Source: Limnephilus marmoratus (lineage: Eukaryota; Arthropoda; Insecta; Trichoptera; Limnephilidae). From it: a DNA stretch of 64,000 nt. The stretch covers positions 16,200,001 to 16,264,000 of the forward strand of contig OU862919.1 of NCBI GenBank assembly GCA_917880885.1, given 5' to 3'. This document shows, piece by piece, positions 11,100 through 21,927 of this stretch. Position 1 is the stretch's first letter. Each line of letters begins with the position of its first letter. Position numbers and translations under genes: made by a program. The notes under the pieces are model-generated. The model searched no databases, was not told the DNA's origin, and worked only from the letters and a program-made list of their open reading frames with translations.

Positions 11100-12080
11100 T
11101 AGGGAGTGTGGCGAACCCATCGCTCAGGGAGTGGAAAACACAAACCTGCAATAGCCATCCCAAGCCAAGGTGTGAGCTACCATGCTCAGGCTGAATGTCC
11201 TGGGGAACAGCGTCATGAACGGTGCCTCCGAGAAACAAGGTCGCATCTCGGAGTATTTAGACCTTACTCCAGCACTCAGGGCTCTGCTGGAGTGGACCTT
11301 CTATTTCCCTGGTAACTCATGGGACAAAAAAAAATTGGACCATTCGAAAACTAGGGGCCTTTTGGGAACCTAGGAATGCTGAGGCCACATCTGTGGATTT
11401 CCTTCCTGGGGCCGTAAGAGGAACCAAGAGGAGAAACCGTAGAGAAGTGAGCTGAGGCCACCTCCATGAACTCTTCCCTTGTGGGGCCTTCAAGGAACCA
11501 AGGGGAAGGGCACCCTTCCAGCGCGGGGCCTTTGTGGAACCAAGGAGGAGTGAAGTGGAGAGATAATAAATGTCCTCTTCCCATGTGGGGCCTTCGAGGA
11601 ACCATGTAGGAGTGAAGAGGAGAAATGAGGCCATCTTGGTGAACTCTTCCTCTGTGGGGCCTTAGAGGAACCAAGGAGGAGAGATGAAGTTCTCTTCCCT
11701 CCTGGGGCCCTCAGGGAACCAAGGTGGAGTGGACTCTTCCCTTGTGGGGCCTTTAGGAAACCAAGGGGAGGTGGACTCTCCGTCGTGGAGCCTTCGGGGA
11801 ACTAAGGAGTGGAGAGGAGAGATGAAGCCCTCTTCCGTCGTGGGGCCTTCAGGGAACCAAGGAGGAGTGAAGAGGGGAAATGAGACCTGGGAAGACACAT
11901 TGTCGGACCAGAAGATATAGCTTCATTTCGAATAACAATCCTGGTGAACTTTATAAAAGGGACTGGGTTACTGTCAAAGGAATGAGGTAAAATGGGAGAT
12001 AGTACAATGGGTCTATGGCCTAAGTGCTCTCGGGAACTATATATATGTAAACCGTCTCCAATTATATAAAAAAAAAAAAA
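11100..12080 (+). mobile_element. Unclassified retroposon with internal minisatellite, copy 1
   Basis: The copy begins around GCGAACCCATCGCTCAGGGA, contains the minisatellite at 11380-11880 and ends with TATATGTAAACCGTCTCCAA and an A-run at 12068-12082. A second copy lies in opposite orientation at 19035-20150. The A-tail suggests retroposition. I see no recognisable protein domain. Confidence 0.6.
11380..11880 (+). repeat. Minisatellite of a GGGGCCTTCNNGGAACCAAGG unit
   Basis: At least seven imperfect repeats of TGGGGCCTTCAAGGAACCAA are visible, each followed by a purine-rich GGAGGAGTGAAGAGGAGA stretch with variable spacing. Several overlapping open frames on both strands result from the repeat and are not taken as genes. 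Confidence 0.8.
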
Positions 12081-12229
12081 AACAAAACAAATCCATGAAT
12101 CATCGTGGGTTTATTCTAGGACATAATTACGACCATTTCAAATTTCATTTTCTTAATTGTTCTATAAAGTAAACACATGAATCATCATGGGTTTATTTTA
12201 TGGCATAATTATTCACCAGAATAACGACC

Positions 12230-12477
12230 TGGGTATCTAGCATGGTCCATCGATATAGGTTTTATCGAAAAATGTCGGTAACTTGTCACCGCTCTCGAGC
12301 TCGACTGCAGACCGCTAACGAAGAAATAACAGTTCACGTAAAATAAACTAGGAACTCTTAGTCATTTTTTTAACTATCGTTTGTTCGTTAGCGGCCTGCA
12401 GTCGTGCTCGGGAGCGATGACAAGTTACTGACATTTTCGATAAAACATATATCGATCGACCATGCTAGATACCCTGT
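12230..12477. mobile_element. Fold-back MITE (GGGTATCTAGCATGGTC ends)
   Basis: The arms GGGTATCTAGCATGGTCCAT and its complement near 12457-12476 continue inward through ATCGATAT, TTTTATCGAAAAATGTC, ACTTGTCA and CTGCAG, pairing over about 95 bp. The unpaired centre is about 60 bp. There is no coding capacity. Confidence 0.85.
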
Positions 12478-12671
12478 AGTCAAATTTAAACAATGCAGTA
12501 ATTGAGAAACTTAACTTAAATTAAATTTAAAAGGAACCATTAATATTTTCAGTAATTTTACTTGGAATCTAATAAGAGGCAGGTAATAAAAATAAAAGCA
12601 ATTCATTTTTTCATCATAAATACCTGTCTAGAAATTATAAAATACATTGCTGTAAGAGGTACAACCATAGT

Positions 12672-12704
12672 TTGATAATGCCTTCAGAGGGCGAAACAGC
12701 TGTC
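12672..12704 (+). other. Hammerhead-like motif in a repeat (GCC..GGGCGAAACAGCTGTC)
   Basis: TTGATAATGCCTTCAGAGGG then CGAAACAGCTGTC resembles a decayed hammerhead core (CTGATGA, stem II, GAAA, short self-complementary stem III, GTC). The first box differs at two positions. The same motif recurs at 13413-13447. Confidence 0.4.
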
Positions 12705-13084
12705 ACGCATAATAATAATTACAAAGCAGAACTGGTTTATCGATCGACTACCACAACACAGGCATGTGCCTAGTATGGTGGTCGAAAAATCCCCAATTCA
12801 TGTAACAAATAATTCAAAGAATAAAGAACTACTAGTGTAATTTTCTTTTGGAGATCATATCATCCCCAGTCCACCACTGCTTTTGTGTTTAAATTATCGT
12901 AATCCTAAATATTACATGAAGCATTACATTGTTTCAACGATACATAGATTAATATGCAATAAATCTATTGTTGCGACACCGACCTACATAGATAACATTT
13001 TGTTTTGAATGCAGGCATTTAATTCAGATTAGTCTTTCTGTTGATTTTATTAAATATTCAATTTTATTAGAATCACATTTGAAG

Positions 13085-13240
13085 GTATGACAATATATCA
13101 TTGAAGATAATATTTAAATCTAAACGAAACATGATACAGAACAAGACACATAAAAATAAAAAGATAAGGGTTGCAACTGGGAATCTCTTCTATTACCGGA
13201 ACAGCACCATAACCAACTCGACCATTGGGATCTATTTATT
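13085..13240 (-). mobile_element. SINE family B, copy 2 (degraded)
   Basis: Shares the TTGCAACTGGGAATC head and the AATCTAAACGAAACATGA tail with the copies at 6895 and 13795, but the tRNA-like region is partly deleted. Confidence 0.6.
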
Positions 13241-13328
13241 TTATTTATTGTTATCAAGTTTAATTTGTAGTACTCCATTTTAATTTTATTTTTTTTTATT
13301 ATATAATCAATAATATTATTATTAAATT

Positions 13329-13510
13329 AATAAAAACAATTTATTTTTAAACAAGTTCTGCTGTGTAATTATTATTACGCGTGACAGCTGTTTCGTATGT
13401 GGCATGACCACAGTGTGATAATGCCTTCAGAAGGCGAAACAGCTGTCATGCGTAATAATAATTACACAGCAGAACTTGTTTAAAAATAAACTGCTTGTAT
13501 TAATTTAAAA
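13329..13510. repeat. Large palindrome carrying a hammerhead-like motif
   Basis: The arms run from AATTAATAAAAACA... through TTTTTAAACAAGTTCTGCTG and AATTATTATTACGCGTGACA to the complementary right arm ending near 13510. They pair over about 75 bp. The centre contains TGATAATGCCTTCAGAAGGC then GAAACAGCTGTC. Confidence 0.75.
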
Positions 13511-13794
13511 ATAATATTAGAGATTATATAATAAATAAAAAAAATAAAAATATTTATTTTATGTCATTTTTGTCAATCTCATATTTGCAATTTAGAATTT
13601 ACAATATTATCTTAAACTAATTTTTCCCATATTTTTGGCTGCTATCTTTTTAAATGATTTCAAAGTTCTATCAATTTTTTGGTTACCTAGATAGTGTCTC
13701 GGATAAACATATCCTATTTTATGTGGGAAACCTATTGACTTTTTCTAAAGGTTTAAATGTATTATCATTTTTTTTTAATTTTGAAGATTGTGCC

Positions 13795-13930
13795 CATCGA
13801 TGTAATATATCATTAAAGAAGAAGATAATATTGATAAATCTAAACGAAACAAAAAAGAACAGAACACAAAAAATAAAAAGGTAACTGTTGCAACTGGAAA
13901 TCAAACTATGGATCTCTTGTCTCTAATAAA
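13795..13930 (-). mobile_element. SINE family B, copy 3 (fragment)
   Basis: Tail and part of the head (TTGCAACTGGAAATCAAAC) match the other copies; the tRNA-like half is missing. Confidence 0.55.
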
Positions 13931-14199
13931 AAGTTAATACTTATAAATCTAAACGAAACATGAAACAGAACATGGCACAGAAAAATATAAATAGCAATAT
14001 TATTTCAGAATTTGAAATATTTGATAAAAAAAATTATAAGTATGACACTATCTAGGTTACAAATAAATTCATTAGAACTACGAATATGTAATCATTTAAA
14101 AAGATATCAGTCAAAATATTTGAAAAATTAGTTTTAAGAAAATATTGTTAATTCTGATTTTGATAGGTATATGAGATCATTAAAAATGACATAATAAAA

Positions 14200-14370
14200 A
14201 TAGGACCTAATGGCCGAGTTGATTAAGGCGCTGTCCCGGTAAGACAAGAGATCCTTCGATTCCCAGTTGCGACCATTACATTTATTTATTTGTTTTTCCT
14301 TGTCTTTTTCTGTTTCATATTTCATTTAGAATTGTTAGTCTAATCTTCTTCTTCAGTGATTTATTATTTA
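14200..14370 (+). mobile_element. SINE family B, copy 4, best tRNA-like head
   Basis: CTAATGGCCGAGTTGATTAA GGCGCTGTCCC provides an A-box-like region. TTCGATTCCCAGTTGCG provides a B box. The shared tail TAGTCTAATCTTCTTCTTCA follows. It lies just upstream of the WDR24 exon at 14411, so this SINE is within the splice-acceptor neighbourhood. Confidence 0.7.
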
Positions 14371-14410
14371 TTTTTGCAAGTGAGATTATTGAAATGTTAT
14401 TCAATTTTAG

Positions 14411-14517
14411 GTTAGTTTCCACTTGACGGAGCCTTCCCTACTGATCTCTGGCTCTCAAGATGGGATGATGAAATGCTTTGATCTACGCATGAAAGAAGTC
14501 GCCAGAACATTCTTTAG
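14411..14517 (+). CDS. Wdr24: WDR24 exon (WD blade, SGSQDG)
   Basis: The acceptor is AATTTTAG and the donor is GTAGGT. The translation [18 protein letters not shown] then [17 protein letters not shown] follows the preceding TVNK in frame, as in other WDR24 proteins. It ends with two bases of a Ser codon. The first six exon bases are GTTAGT, so the acceptor is immediately followed by a sequence that itself resembles a 5' splice site. Confidence 0.95.
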
Positions 14518-15055
14518 GTAGGTAAAATATTAAAACAACTCTTGGATTGTCAGCGAATCCGTAACGGATTTGTTAGGAACTCACTGCACTTGCCTTCATG
14601 TTTTACGGTATTTCCTTAAAAAATGCTGCTAGCATAATAAAATAAGAAGCAAAGTTGACGAGGAAATAATGTATCTTAATATTATTCTAGCTTGACATTT
14701 CGACTCTTGCAAATATTGATTTTTTATCTGCGAAAAAGAGCATCGCAAAATTCAATGTCACAATTCTGATATTCAAGTCACAGTACTGCATTTATTTACA
14801 GGAAAACTGATATTTTTTATTCACCTGACAAGGAAATGAACTATCATAATATTATTCTTGGCTCTCGTTTCGTCACATGCAAATGTATTAATTTTATCTT
14901 TGAATATTTATATTTGTGGATGTGAAAAATATTTCCGATTTTCAAAGTTTTAATTTGCAGGAAAGCCTCATAAAATTAATTTTTTTAGTGAAGATCACTT
15001 ATAACAACTTTGTGGAACATATAATAAAACCCAAGAATATTTTCATAATTCTTTG
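14518..15055 (+). other. WDR24 intron, no element recognised
   Basis: AT-rich sequence with a duplicated theme (CTTGACATTTCGACTCTTGC and CTCTCGTTTCGTCACATGC, each followed by similar text), suggesting an old local duplication. No coding pattern is seen. Confidence 0.5.
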
Positions 15056-15059
15056 TTAG

Positions 15060-15854
15060 CCACTGGAGCGATTATGGTCGAAAAATGGACCATTTTTATT
15101 TTCCTGCTATTGATAGCGCTCCAAAATTGGACTACATTTTCATACTATTTGTAAAACTTTTATTGTAGGTAATTATTTAAAACATTTCCCCAGCCGGCCA
15201 TTTATTTTAAAACGAAGCTATTGAAATGCTTTAACTATTATGACCATGGATGTCGCAAATCCGAACTTCGTAGACTATTTTAGAAGGATGTTAAAAATAA
15301 ATTTTTTAAATATTTTTTTCTTGTCGAATTTTTGATCAGCTGTTTACAGTTAAAATTAAGTCCTTTTTCCATAGACATGCACCTTTCATTTTCAAGTATA
15401 CCACAGACAATGTACAGAAATCGAAAATATTCTATGTTGACTCAAATAAGTACCCCTCACGGCAGTTTTTTTTTTTTTTTATCTTTTTTTTTCCATTGTA
15501 TCTACAAACATTCAAAAGTAATTTTACACAATTTCTAAATACAGTAAGAGGTAAATATAAGATACAAGTAATGTAAAAGTTAGCAATAAGTAAATTTATA
15601 ACCGCTCGAATCCCGCAGGATTCGTGCGGTTATAAACTTTATGATTTTTTTTATAAATCCTACAAATATGAAATAAACGGTAGAATACGGGTTAATTCAT
15701 TGGCTACATTGTACTATAATAAGTTTTATGTTTCCATGTTAAAATTCGAAGGTATGATTTTTTTAATGTTGGCGAAAAATTAAAAAAATTATCTTCTGGG
15801 AAATCGCGAGCAATCGAGGCAAATTTATTTATTTCGCGTGATCGCTCCAGTGGT
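15060..15854. mobile_element. Possible DNA element with CCACTGGAGCGAT ends
   Basis: CCACTGGAGCGATTATGG at the left is matched by the inverted ATCGCTCCAGTGG at the right end. The interior is AT-rich, with a poly-T stretch, the hairpin at 15594-15632 and no transposase. A clear target duplication is not visible, so the boundaries are tentative. Confidence 0.4.
15594..15632. repeat. Hairpin, 19-bp stem
   Basis: TTTATAACCGCTCGAATCC pairs with GGATTCGTGCGGTTATAAA around a CGCA loop, with one mismatch. Similar perfection is unusual outside active MITEs. The role is unknown. Confidence 0.6.
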
Positions 15855-16258
15855 TGGGTGTAATTTTTATAGCATTAGACAGAGAAAACATTTCTCTGAT
15901 GTGCATATTATACATACGGCGGGCGTTTGGCATTTTACTCCTGGCACACTATCCGGATTCAAGGTTGGCCGGATATTCGGTATCCGGTATCCAGCAAAAC
16001 ATCTATCTGTTTCATCTCTAGTTATTAACCTCTCGAGTGCCGCCATATCCATAGAGATCATCCTAAAAAATCATTTCTCTGAGGAAACTACTTATGGGAT
16101 ATACTATTTTTACAAATATATGAACACATTATCTGGTAAGACGGTTCAATTTATAAAAACATTATTTTGTCAAAAACTATTAAGTTATTAAGAAAATGGA
16201 GAGAGTGAAAATTTTGCACTTTAGTCGGCACTCCAAGAGTTAAAGGGTATAAGTTAAA

Positions 16259-16331
16259 AATGCCACGGCCGAGAATCAAACCCGGTCAACTGCTTGGAAG
16301 GCAACTATGCTGACCATTGCACCACTAACTA
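16259..16331 (-). pseudogene. tRNA-Gly(TCC)-like pseudogene
   Basis: The minus strand reads GTGGTGCAATGGTCAGCATA, then GTTGCCTTCCAAGCAG, then TTGACCGGGTTTGATTCTCG. This has an intact D-arm/A box, the TTGCCTTCCAAGCAG anticodon arm with a TCC anticodon, and a T-arm. The acceptor halves (ATAGTTAG and CCGTGGC) do not pair, so it is a decayed tRNA gene or a tRNA-derived SINE head, not a working tRNA. Confidence 0.75.
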
Positions 16332-16437
16332 TTTTAGGCGATGGCTTGAGAATAAGTAGAAATTATATATTTTTGAATTACTTATACACAACTGAAATTT
16401 ATTTATTTATTTATTTAAGGAACATAAACAGTCTTAG

Positions 16438-16583
16438 AGTGGGTTTCTTCATTTACCGAGAATGCTAAATGCAATGCTAATTGTAAAATTAAGCGATCGA
16501 AATTTCAAATTTTCTATGCATTTGACCGTTTACTTTTACAATTAGCATTGCATTTAGCATTCTCGGTAAATGAACAAACCCAC
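16438..16583. mobile_element. Fold-back MITE (GTGGGTTTNTTCATTTACCG ends)
   Basis: The arms TTCATTTACCGAGAATGCTA, continuing AATGCAATGCTAATTGTAAA, are repeated in reverse complement at the right end, leaving a centre of about 45 bp. No coding capacity. Confidence 0.9.
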
Positions 16584-16889
16584 CATAAATAACATAATAT
16601 ACGCCAAAGAATAACAAAAAACAGACCAATTATTAATGTTCACAGATAGGTATTTAGATACATAAAAGTAACTGAATGTAAACTAGAATATTTAAGAAAA
16701 GAAAAAAAAAAAAAAAAAAAAAACTTTTACTGTTACGAGCACACCGCCGAAATTAATATTAATAATAGTTTTAATATAGTGAACAGATCTGAATAGCCCT
16801 CCCCCTTCGTCATTTTCTTGGGCCTCAAGAAGGATGCCATACTCTAAAAATTTTTTTTTTGATGTGTAATAATTTTTCGTAAATTCTAG

Positions 16890-17103
16890 CAACACAGAAT
16901 CGGTACGAGATGTCCAATTCAGTCCCCATGCTCAACACACCTTCGCCGCCGTGTCCGAGAATGGAAACGTCCAGCTGTGGGATGTCCGACGGGCAGAGAA
17001 ATGTTTCCACCAGTTCACTGCCCACTCGGGCCCAGTGTTTGCCTGTGATTGGCATCCCGAGTGCCATTGGCTTGCCACTGCCTCCAGGGATAAGACTATC
17101 AAA
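16890..17103 (+). CDS. Wdr24: WDR24 exon (two WD blades, VRDVQFS and [12 protein letters not shown])
   Basis: The acceptor is AAATTCTAG and the donor is GTATGT. The exon completes Ser and reads [20 protein letters not shown], then [16 protein letters not shown], then [14 protein letters not shown], then [12 protein letters not shown]. Two GH-WD style repeats are visible, each with a D-x-x-[FW]-x-P turn and a final WD/xIK strand. It is the longest exon of the propeller here and lies just before the 39-kb intron. Confidence 0.96.
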
Positions 17104-17236
17104 GTATGTGATTTTTATTATTATTATTAATCCGTTTTTTTAATATAAAAACATTGTTATTACGACATTTTTGAAAATAAATTTTCAACGACTTTAACCC
17201 CTCCGAATTTTCGCAAATATTCGCTTGAGATGTCTC

Positions 17237-17880
17237 AAAACGAAATGACATTTTACGAAAACTTTGTGTTATTACCGCTTCACAATTAAAGCTCTATAAA
17301 TGAAACATTTCTGAACGTAGCCGTATAGTAAAAACTGTTTTAGAAAGGTTACAAAATAAGCTTTTGAATTATTGTATTACAAATAAATATTAAAATTTAG
17401 AATGCAAACATTAAAAAAATGTAAAAATGACTCGCATGATATTTTTATATGAAAACGGTACTAAAATCACAGATTATGTAAACAACAATACTCATTCTAT
17501 TGTATAAATGTACAATAAACACTTTTGTCACCTCACTTTTTTGTCATTTCATATAAAAATATTTAATAAAAATTAACAATGTCGAGCGGGGTCGAGCCGC
17601 CGGTCTGAAATTTGGCGGGAAAAATTATGTGTCAGATTGCGCGAATGACAGAATATTCTTGTTATGTATTTCTATGGACAACTTGAATAGGGATGTACAG
17701 CTTGTTCCACTATCAACCTTTTACTTTTTGTTTTAGGGATGTCACTAAAAGAATAAACACGCTTATTGTACTTGACTGCTGTCGTATTTCTAACGCATAT
17801 ATCTGCTAAGTTGGTGACCGGTTAATAGTTAAATTTACATGTTCAGAAAATAATACGTAGCAGTTGTTGACAATGTAGTT
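17237..17880 (+). repeat. Unclassified interspersed repeat R17/R33, uninterrupted copy
   Basis: Shares long stretches with 33060-33326 plus 35183-35560 (for example GCTCTATAAATGAAACATTT and CGGTACTAAAATCACAGATT). Together they show an empty site for the element at 33327-35182. No protein domain is seen. Confidence 0.75.
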
Positions 17881-18336
17881 TCATTACATTCTTTTTGAAC
17901 AAATAAGTTTAGATCTACAAAGTTTTAACTGTGTGGTTATTGTGGATATAAAAAAGAGGATAATTATTCATTGTTTTTTTATCTCAGAGCAAAACCTTGA
18001 AGATCAGAAATCTTTAATATCACCCAGCATTTGCTCATTCTTATTTTTCCCAAAAACCTTGTTAACTTGCATTTTTCTCTAACAGCTGATAAGATCGTCT
18101 GACACTTATTAATTTAGTTTTAACAGCTGCTTTAATTCAACCTTGTTTATTATCCAAAACGTTAGCCTTATCAGCCAAATAGAAAAATATTAGTACATAT
18201 CAAGGTCACAGTGCTTTGATTAGTTGCGTGTCTCCAACAGAATGGATAATATCTAGAAGTGTGATGTGACCTTTAGTTAGACCAATTAGAAAGAAAAACT
18301 ATGTCGCCGGTTTACATTTGATCTTTTGACTCCTAG

Positions 18337-18500
18337 GGGGCCATCCATAAATTACGTCACACGAATTTCATAATTTTTTGACCTCCCCCGTCCCTGTCAC
18401 ACATCGTCACATTTGTGAGACCCCCTCCCCTCTAGTATGACTTCACATATTTTGCAATTTTACATCTAAAAATAATCAAAACAATAGTTCAAATTTTTTT
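18337..18500 (+). mobile_element. Single end of a MITE related to family 2
   Basis: GGGGGGCCATCCATAAATTA CGTCACACGAATTTC with C-rich blocks resembles the ends of many arthropod MITEs. The opposite end is not found nearby, so it is truncated. Confidence 0.55.
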
Positions 18501-18541
18501 TACATGTAAGGTCACCGATGATGACCCCCCCATACCCCTTG

Positions 18542-18650
18542 TCCCACTTCTCTGGGGAGAGTTGGGACTCTTCTCTGGAGTTCCGTCTCACTTACTTGAA
18601 AATTGAGATGGAACTCCAGAGAAGAGTCATTACTTGAAAAGTGAGATGGA
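18542..18650. repeat. Imperfect inverted repeat
   Basis: GACTCTTCTCTGGAGTTCCG is mirrored by GGAACTCCAGAGAAGAGTC about 45 bp later. The interior contains the TGAAAA/TGAGATGGAA tandem. Origin unknown. Confidence 0.5.
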
Positions 18651-19034
18651 AAACGCTTGAAAACATAGATCTCTATCTCATTTGAATTTCGAAAAAATAG
18701 TTTTGAATGGAAATATAGGCCCGAATTGGGTAAGTATTTGGGTCACGAAACACACCCACAGGGCACTTATTGTGTTATTCTTTATTCTATGTTTCGACTT
18801 CTTTACACAGGCTACTGATTTTTTTACCTGCTCCAGAAAGCATTTCAATATATGAAAATCTTTAATCAGTTCTTTAATCAGTTTACCAATTTATTATCAA
18901 TTTGAACAGAACTAAGGAATATTTTAATCACTTCTAGTATACAGACACGCCAACAGCAAACTTATTTTTGTACAGTGGTGTCTTTTTAATTTCAGTAGAT
19001 TTATTTCCCTTTCTGAAGGTATACCAGCCTCATA

Positions 19035-20150
19035 TTATATTTTTTATATTGTAGAGCTGACACGGTTTACGTGTAGTTCCTGTGAGCACTTAGGCCATAG
19101 CCCCATAAAGGTACAGTCACATGCACTTATCTCTTGATCCACAAGCGCTTATGTGGTGTACCGACATACTGTGCTATAAAATATTTCTTTCTATGGTAGG
19201 AGAGTTGAATTAGAGAGCTGCCGCAAAATGTCATTTCTTTGTACTGGATCTGTCAACTTGACAGCTTTCATCCGCACTTTTACGCAGCTCCGTAATTAAA
19301 ATGACCCCCTCTCCTGTTTACGACAAACAGGGGGTCGCATAACTTTTTGCATATCGCCTCAGCAGCGGTTACGATAGTTTGCGGTAACTTTGAGCTTCAA
19401 GCGCATCATCTATTTAGGTGTGACTGGCCTGTATGGGATTGTATGGCAAGCGATATTGTGCGTGCAATGATCTTTTATCTTTGCGTGTGACACCTACATT
19501 ATGCTATCTCCTATTTTTCCTCATTCCTTTAACAGTAACCCAATCGCTTTTATAAAATTCACCAGCGTTATCATTGGATACGAGGCTATGTCTTTAGGTT
19601 CCACAATATGACTTCTCAGATCTCATTTCTCCTCTCCACTCCTCTTTGATTCCCTGAGAACCTCACACGGGAAGAGTTCACGGAGGTGAGCTCAGCTCTC
19701 CTCTCCACCCTCCTTGGTATCCTGAAGGCCCCGCGATGGAAGAGTCCACCCTCCCTTAATTCCCTGAAGGCCCCACAAGAGAAGAGTTCGCGGAGGTGGC
19801 CTCTCCATGATTCATATTCATGGTTCCTCCCTGCAGGCCCCATGAAGTAAGAGTCCACGAAGATGCCCTCAGCACTCCTAGTTTCCCCAAAGGCCCCTAT
19901 TTTTTTAATGGTCCAATTTTCATCCCACAAGTATAAATAGACGGTCCACTTCGACAGAGCTCCGAGTACTGGGGTAAGGTCTAAATACTCCCAGATGCGA
20001 CCTTGTGTCTCAGAGGCACCATTCGTGACCATGTTCCCCAGGTCATTCAGCCTGAGCACAGTGACTCTCCTTAGCTTGGGATGGCTATTGCAGGTCGTTT
20101 TTGGACTCCCTGAGTGATGGGTTCGCTTCACTCCGTTCTATGTATCATAT
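19035..20150 (-). mobile_element. Unclassified retroposon, copy 2, inverted, carrying an inserted MITE
   Basis: Reverse-orientation copy of the element at 11100-12080, including the GGCCTAAGTGCTC tail region and the AGGCCCC.../CCTTGG repeat unit in fewer copies. The minus strand holds an open frame of 171 codons at 19616-20131 (MKRTHHSGSPKTTCNSHPKL...) with no recognised domain. The other copy has no equivalent frame, so I doubt it is a gene. A MITE interrupts it at 19107-19500. Confidence 0.6.
19107..19500. mobile_element. MITE family 3, copy 1
   Basis: Inserted in the retroposon copy 2: the first copy reads straight through this point (CCAT|TGTACTATCTCC in the same orientation). The interior AGCTCCGTAATTAAAATGAC followed by CCCCCTCTCCTG recurs inverted at 35641-36030. 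The ends carry GTACAGTCACATGCAC and GTGCGTGCAATGATC. Confidence 0.7.
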
Positions 20151-20388
20151 TATTATCGTTAATGGATAAATGCTCTGATCATTCATCACTGAATAGTCTC
20201 ACGAAAGAGTAAACCCCACGGCATCCATTTTCTTCCTTCTTTGATCTGTGATTTATATTTCTGATTTTCTGATTTGGGTTATGGACAAAGATGTACAGGC
20301 AAATCATTGAGGATGAGTTTCAATTTATTTGTGAACACCATTAGTGTTGTGTCTGTTAATTTCCAATGATTAAAACAACTTAAGATGT

Positions 20389-20838
20389 GTAGGGTATCTT
20401 CGCCCATCCGCTCATGAGCAAATGAAAAAAAACCAGTTGGCAACTCAATCGCCATCCACAGGAAAGCAACTTGTGAATTTCGTTGGCAGTCTGCACACAG
20501 GCAACTTCTCAAAGACCAGTTGTCAAGGGGGACGCAACCTGTCACTTGCAACCCGCCGTGTTAGTCGCTGCGGCTGGCACGTTTCAGTTGCCAGATTGAC
20601 AGGTTGCCATGGTTGCTCCTCAAGACCTGTCAATTTTTTGAGTAATTCAGGAGGTTGATAAATTATTATTTTGTTTTATGGTTGATAATTTTATTGCTAA
20701 ATAATAAATAAATTATGGTTTTGTTAAACAAGCCGATATAATTACTGAAATCGTAAAGTTGAGTTGCACTGTGAATTGAGTTGCCACCAGTTTTAATTTG
20801 GTTCCGGTTTATCCATGAGCGAAGGGTCTTCTACATAA
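20389..20838. mobile_element. DNA element with about 65-bp inverted ends
   Basis: The left end GTAGGGTATCTTCGCCCATC...ACCAGTTGGCAACTCAAT is matched by the inverted right end around GAATTGAGTTGCCACCAGTT...GCGAAGGGTCTTCTAC. The interior is moderately GC-rich with several GTTGCC/GGCAAC motifs. No transposase frame is seen. Confidence 0.65.
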
Positions 20839-21289
20839 GTTTGAGGTTCATGTGATTACCAGTTGATTTATTAAGTTATCATAAATATTACAATGAATAT
20901 TAAACTGGACTCGACGTCCTTACTGGGCTCTAAGTAGTTCTGCGGCTCCCCCGGACTCCTTGGACTATCGGCAATCATTGTAACCGTTCGTACCTAAGAC
21001 ATGAGCGATGATAGATATCATACTTAACTGCCATCTGTTGGGATATAGCAAAACTTCGCATAACTAACTATGCTATCAACATCTATTGAAGGAAGCTGAA
21101 ACTACATTTTTACATGATCAGCTTATGCACTACAGATAGTGTTGAAAGATTCAAACAAAATTTTCATACTAGTTTGGAACACTCACCCGCAGTCCCCTCT
21201 CGCCCTGCAAATGTTCAAAGATTTTTTTTTGTCTGAGAGTCCCAACTGCTCCCAACCGAGCGCAGTTGGAACTTTAGCTTGTGCCCAGC

Positions 21290-21645
21290 CATTGAGTCTT
21301 GAGATGTGAGGCTGAAGTTAGTGGGGAAAGGAAGGAGGTGGGGGAGGAGAAATAGACGGGGAAGAGGAAGGTGGGGAAGTACCTGGCTATTCAGATCTGG
21401 TCACCAAATACGGCTAAAGCCATTTCAAGCAATGTTTCAAATCTGAATGGTGGTCTTACACTAGGGCGATACTGAGAGTATCTTCCACCCTGGAACTTGC
21501 AAGTTATTATTAACGAATAAATTATGAAATACCACAATTAATCAAATAAAATTTACTTGTACGCACTGGGATTTGAATATGCAACCTCCAGATTGCTAGT
21601 CGAGAGCCTTACCCCTCGACCGTAGAGGCCATCTAAAACTGAATA
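21290..21645 (-). mobile_element. SINE family C, copy 3, most complete
   Basis: The minus strand starts with a tRNA-like head GATGGCCTCTACGGTCGAGG, then GGTAAGGCTCTCGACTAG, then TTGCATATTCAAATCCC (B-box-like). It continues into the body shared with 8515-8865 and ends in the AG-rich stretch. Confidence 0.7.
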
Positions 21646-21927
21646 CGTAGCGTCGTTCATCAATTCTGTTTTAGTTTAGACTTGTGATTCAATTCAAAAA
21701 TGTTCTTCTTATGTTTTTTTGTTTCATTCTTCAGCTTTTTAAAGTTAGGTCTCCAACGACCAAATGTTTGGACAAAAACATTGGGTGGGGGCCACAACAT
21801 TTTTTGTTTTCCATTGGCCACGGAAAACAAAAATATTGTGACCCTGCCCCGGCTTTATAAAAACAATATTCTTATTAAATTAAATTATATTTTATCTGTG
21901 CATCGCTACACAAGCAAGGGTCTTTTT

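Noticed and set aside
11317..11674. Overlapping frames of 105-107 codons on the minus strand
   Set aside because: They translate the GGGGCCTTC...CCAAGG minisatellite in different frames and have no independent coding evidence.
19616..20131. 171-codon open frame on the minus strand, one of the longest in the window
   Set aside because: It lies inside a repeated element whose other copy (11100-12080) does not keep the frame, and it contains the minisatellite unit. It is most likely an accident of a purine-biased repeat.
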